64,000 nt of DNA from Hoeflea sp040218025 (lineage in GTDB: Bacteria; Pseudomonadota; Alphaproteobacteria; Rhizobiales; Rhizobiaceae): assembly GCF_040218025.1 (NCBI RefSeq), contig NZ_JAVJQD010000018.1; one strand, written 5' to 3'. Position 1 is the first letter of the stretch; every line of letters begins with the position of its first letter. The position numbers were made by a program, and so were the translations under genes. The notes under the pieces were generated by a model, which was not told where the DNA came from, made no database searches, and saw only the letters and a program-made list of their open reading frames with translations. Shown here one piece after another: positions 62,109 through 64,000 of the stretch.

Positions 62109-62528
62109 ATGACGGCTGAACAGGGCGACATTGCTGCCGATGCAGTGATCGACAAGGCCAACCGCTTCAACCGGTTGTCGGCCCTTGTGATGGTGATCGG
62201 CGTCGCTGCGGTTCTGTTTGTCCAGCGCGCGGATCTGGTGTTGACCTTTCTGGCCTATATCGGCGTTTCCGTCTGGAGCCTCTGTTTTGTGCGGAGTCAC
62301 GGGATTCTGGTCAGGCCGGTGCCGTTGAAGCGCCAGAACCTGGCGGCCTTTGTCGCGTTCTCCACCCTGGGCTTTCTTGTGACGCTTGTCGCGGCCCCGG
62401 AGCTTGTCGAACTGTTTGGAACCGTCGTCTTCATCCTGATCGCCGTCATTTTTGCAGTTCATGTCTTGTACGACGGACTGTTTCGCGGCGGACGAAGAAT
62501 ATTGCCATTTCGGAGGCCGGGCCGATGA
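62109..62528 (+). CDS. Small membrane protein within the pot operon
   Basis: This 139-residue protein has four predicted membrane helices at about 23-42, 44-61, 78-97 and 101-122. It has no motif I can recognise. It lies six bases after potG and overlaps potH in ATGA, so it is translationally coupled. Canonical potFGHI operons do not carry an extra gene here. It could be an accessory of the transporter, but no function can be assigned from sequence. Confidence 0.75.
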   Translation: MTAEQGDIAADAVIDKANRFNRLSALVMVIGVAAVLFVQRADLVLTFLAYIGVSVWSLCFVRSHGILVRPVPLKRQNLAAFVAFSTLGFLVTLVAAPELVELFGTVVFILIAVIFAVHVLYDGLFRGGRRILPFRRPGR

Positions 62529-63433
62529 ACATCCTCTCATCCATCAAGAGCCGGCTCGTCATCCTCGTACCCTATGTCTGGCTGCTGTTCTTTTTCCTGC
62601 TGCCCTTCATTCTCGTCCTCAAGATCGCGCTGTCGGATCTCGAATACGGTCAGCCGCCCTACACGCCGCAATTCAGCCTGAGCGATGGCTGGTCGACATT
62701 CTGGGACAGGCTCTCCCAACTCGACCTCGAAAATTTCGCGTTCCTGATCAGCGATTCGCTCTACATAAAGTCCTATCTGTCGAGCCTGCAGATCGCGTTC
62801 GTCTCGACTCTGTTCACCCTGATGATCGGTTTTCCGCTGGCCTACGGCATGGCGCGCGCGCCGGACCGTCTGCGCCCGACGCTGCTGATGCTGGTCATCC
62901 TTCCATTCTGGACGAGCTTCCTCATCCGGGTCTACGCCTGGATCGGCATCCTCAAGCAGGAGGGGCTGCTCAACCAGTTGCTGCTCTGGCTCGGCGTCAT
63001 CGACACGCCGCTCGAAATCCTCTCGACCAACACCGCAGTCTACATCGGGATTGTCTATTCCTATCTGCCGTTCATGGTGCTGCCGATCTACTCAGCGCTC
63101 GAGAAGATGGATGAATCCCTGGTCGAAGCCGCGCGCGACCTCGGTTGCACCCGCATCGGCGCCTTCTGGAAGGTGACCGCGAGACTGGCGGTTCCGGGCG
63201 TGCTGGCTGGCTGCCTGCTGGTCTTTATTCCTGCTGTCGGCGAATTCGTCATCCCCGACCTCTTGGGCGGATCGGGCACATTGATGATCGGCAAGACGCT
63301 CTGGATCGAGTTCTTCAACAACAGCGACTGGACCGTGGCCGCCGCGATCGCCATCATCCTGCTGATTGTGCTGGTGGTGCCGATCGTCTGGTTCCAGAAC
63401 GCCCAGGCCAAGGCCGCGGAGGCAGGCAAATGA
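62525..63433 (+). CDS. potH: Polyamine ABC transporter permease PotH
   Basis: This 302-residue inner-membrane permease has six helices. It begins MNILSSIKSRLVILVPYVWL, with an LFFFLLPFILVLKIALSDLE first helix region, and the EAA loop DESLVEAARDLGCTRIGAFW near residue 195. A GEFVIPDLLGGSGTLMIGK segment is conserved in PotB/PotH. It overlaps the preceding small gene and potI by four bases each. Confidence 0.94.
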   Translation: MNILSSIKSRLVILVPYVWLLFFFLLPFILVLKIALSDLEYGQPPYTPQFSLSDGWSTFWDRLSQLDLENFAFLISDSLYIKSYLSSLQIAFVSTLFTLMIGFPLAYGMARAPDRLRPTLLMLVILPFWTSFLIRVYAWIGILKQEGLLNQLLLWLGVIDTPLEILSTNTAVYIGIVYSYLPFMVLPIYSALEKMDESLVEAARDLGCTRIGAFWKVTARLAVPGVLAGCLLVFIPAVGEFVIPDLLGGSGTLMIGKTLWIEFFNNSDWTVAAAIAIILLIVLVVPIVWFQNAQAKAAEAGK

Positions 63434-64000
63434 ACGCGCGCTGGTCCTGGTTCAACATTTCGTCGGTCGTCATCGGCTTCGCGTTCCTGTACCTGCCGAT
63501 CGTGCTTCTGGTCATCTACTCGTTCAACGAGTCGAGGCTGGTCACGGTCTGGGCCGGTTTTTCCACCAGATGGTATGGCGAACTGTTCCGGAACCAGGGG
63601 CTTCTGGATGCTGCCTGGGTGACGGTGCGCGTTGCTTTCCTCTCGGCGACCATAGCGACCGTGCTCGGAACCCTTGCCGCGGTCTCGCTGGTCCGCTTCA
63701 CCCGTTTCAACGGACGTACGCTGTTTACCGGCATGGTCTACGCCCCGCTGGTGATGCCCGAAGTCATCACAGGGCTGTCGCTGCTGCTCCTGTTTGTCTC
63801 GATCGATTTCGGCCGCGGTTTCTGGACCGTGACGCTTGCCCACATCACCTTCTCGCTGTGCTTTGTCGCCGTGGTGGTGCAATCGCGCCTGATCACCTTC
63901 GACCGCTCGCTCGAGGAGGCGGCGCAGGATCTGGGCTGCCCGCCGTTCCAGGCCTTCATGAAGGTCACACTGCCGGTGATCCTGCCGGCGGTGATCTCGG
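63430..64000 (+). CDS. potI: Polyamine ABC transporter permease PotI (3' end outside the window)
   Basis: Translating from the ATG at 63430 gives about 190 residues with no stop to the window end. It begins MNARWSWFNISSVVIGFAFL and contains YLPIVLLVIYSFNESRLVTV and the EAA loop DRSLEEAAQDLGCPPFQAFM near residue 165. It overlaps potH in ATGA. It is the second permease of the import complex. Confidence 0.94.
   Translation, partial: MNARWSWFNISSVVIGFAFLYLPIVLLVIYSFNESRLVTVWAGFSTRWYGELFRNQGLLDAAWVTVRVAFLSATIATVLGTLAAVSLVRFTRFNGRTLFTGMVYAPLVMPEVITGLSLLLLFVSIDFGRGFWTVTLAHITFSLCFVAVVVQSRLITFDRSLEEAAQDLGCPPFQAFMKVTLPVILPAVIS

Overview
The window is a high-GC alphaproteobacterial chromosome segment. 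Gene order points to the Rhizobiaceae or a close relative (Ensifer, Agrobacterium or Hoeflea-like; genus not determined). The main reasons are the rhizobial flagellar order (flagellins, motB-motC-fliK, lytic transglycosylase, rem, flgE-flgK-flgL-flaF-flbT-flgD-fliQ-flhA-fliR) and the nearby agl sugar-uptake locus followed by edd-pgl-zwf. From memory, these two blocks are close neighbours in Sinorhizobium meliloti too.

Layout. (1) 1-19500: the flagellar cluster, all on the plus strand with many stop/start overlaps. It opens with two tandem flagellins, the first cut by the window edge. It holds the motor proteins MotB and MotC, the OmpR-type regulator Rem, hook and junction proteins, export-gate proteins FliQ, FlhA and FliR, and a tail of four small genes that look like FliJ, FlgJ, FlgN and FliL counterparts. 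TTAA-N7-TTAAC boxes (CtrA-type) lie upstream of the second flagellin and of rem. (2) 19514-28446: a surface-polysaccharide block with four glycosyltransferase-like genes, a Wzx-like flippase and a Wzz-type chain-length protein with a very long His/Pro-rich tail. (3) 28637-32116: folD, a DMT permease and a more AT-rich orphan S41-peptidase-like gene. (4) 32280-40323: LacI-type regulator plus aglEFGAK, an alpha-glucoside ABC importer with an intracellular glucosidase, with two LacI-type operators. (5) 40607-45217: a small PilZ-like protein, then edd, pgl and zwf on the minus strand (Entner-Doudoroff entry). (6) 45438-45981: a ParD/ParE toxin-antitoxin pair. (7) 46022-48757: a PuuB-like oxidase and PuuA-like gamma-glutamylpolyamine synthetase. 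(8) 49027-56052: a chemoreceptor, a DMT permease, a gene-poor repeat-rich stretch, a GFA-family zinc protein and a Bcr/CflA-type efflux pump. (9) 56186-59542: isocitrate lyase with a small companion gene, and a divergent RamB/ScfR-like regulator. (10) 59805-64000: a putrescine-type ABC importer (potF, potG, an extra membrane protein, potH, potI), with potI cut by the window end.

The parts link logically. Sugars taken up and hydrolysed by Agl proteins can enter Zwf-Pgl-Edd. Polyamines imported by Pot proteins can feed PuuA/PuuB. The flagellar genes and the chemoreceptor serve motility. I found no tRNA, rRNA, CRISPR array, prophage or complete insertion sequence. The least expected items are the His-rich Wzz tail, the extra membrane gene in the pot operon, the compositionally odd S41-like gene and several families of palindromic intergenic repeats.
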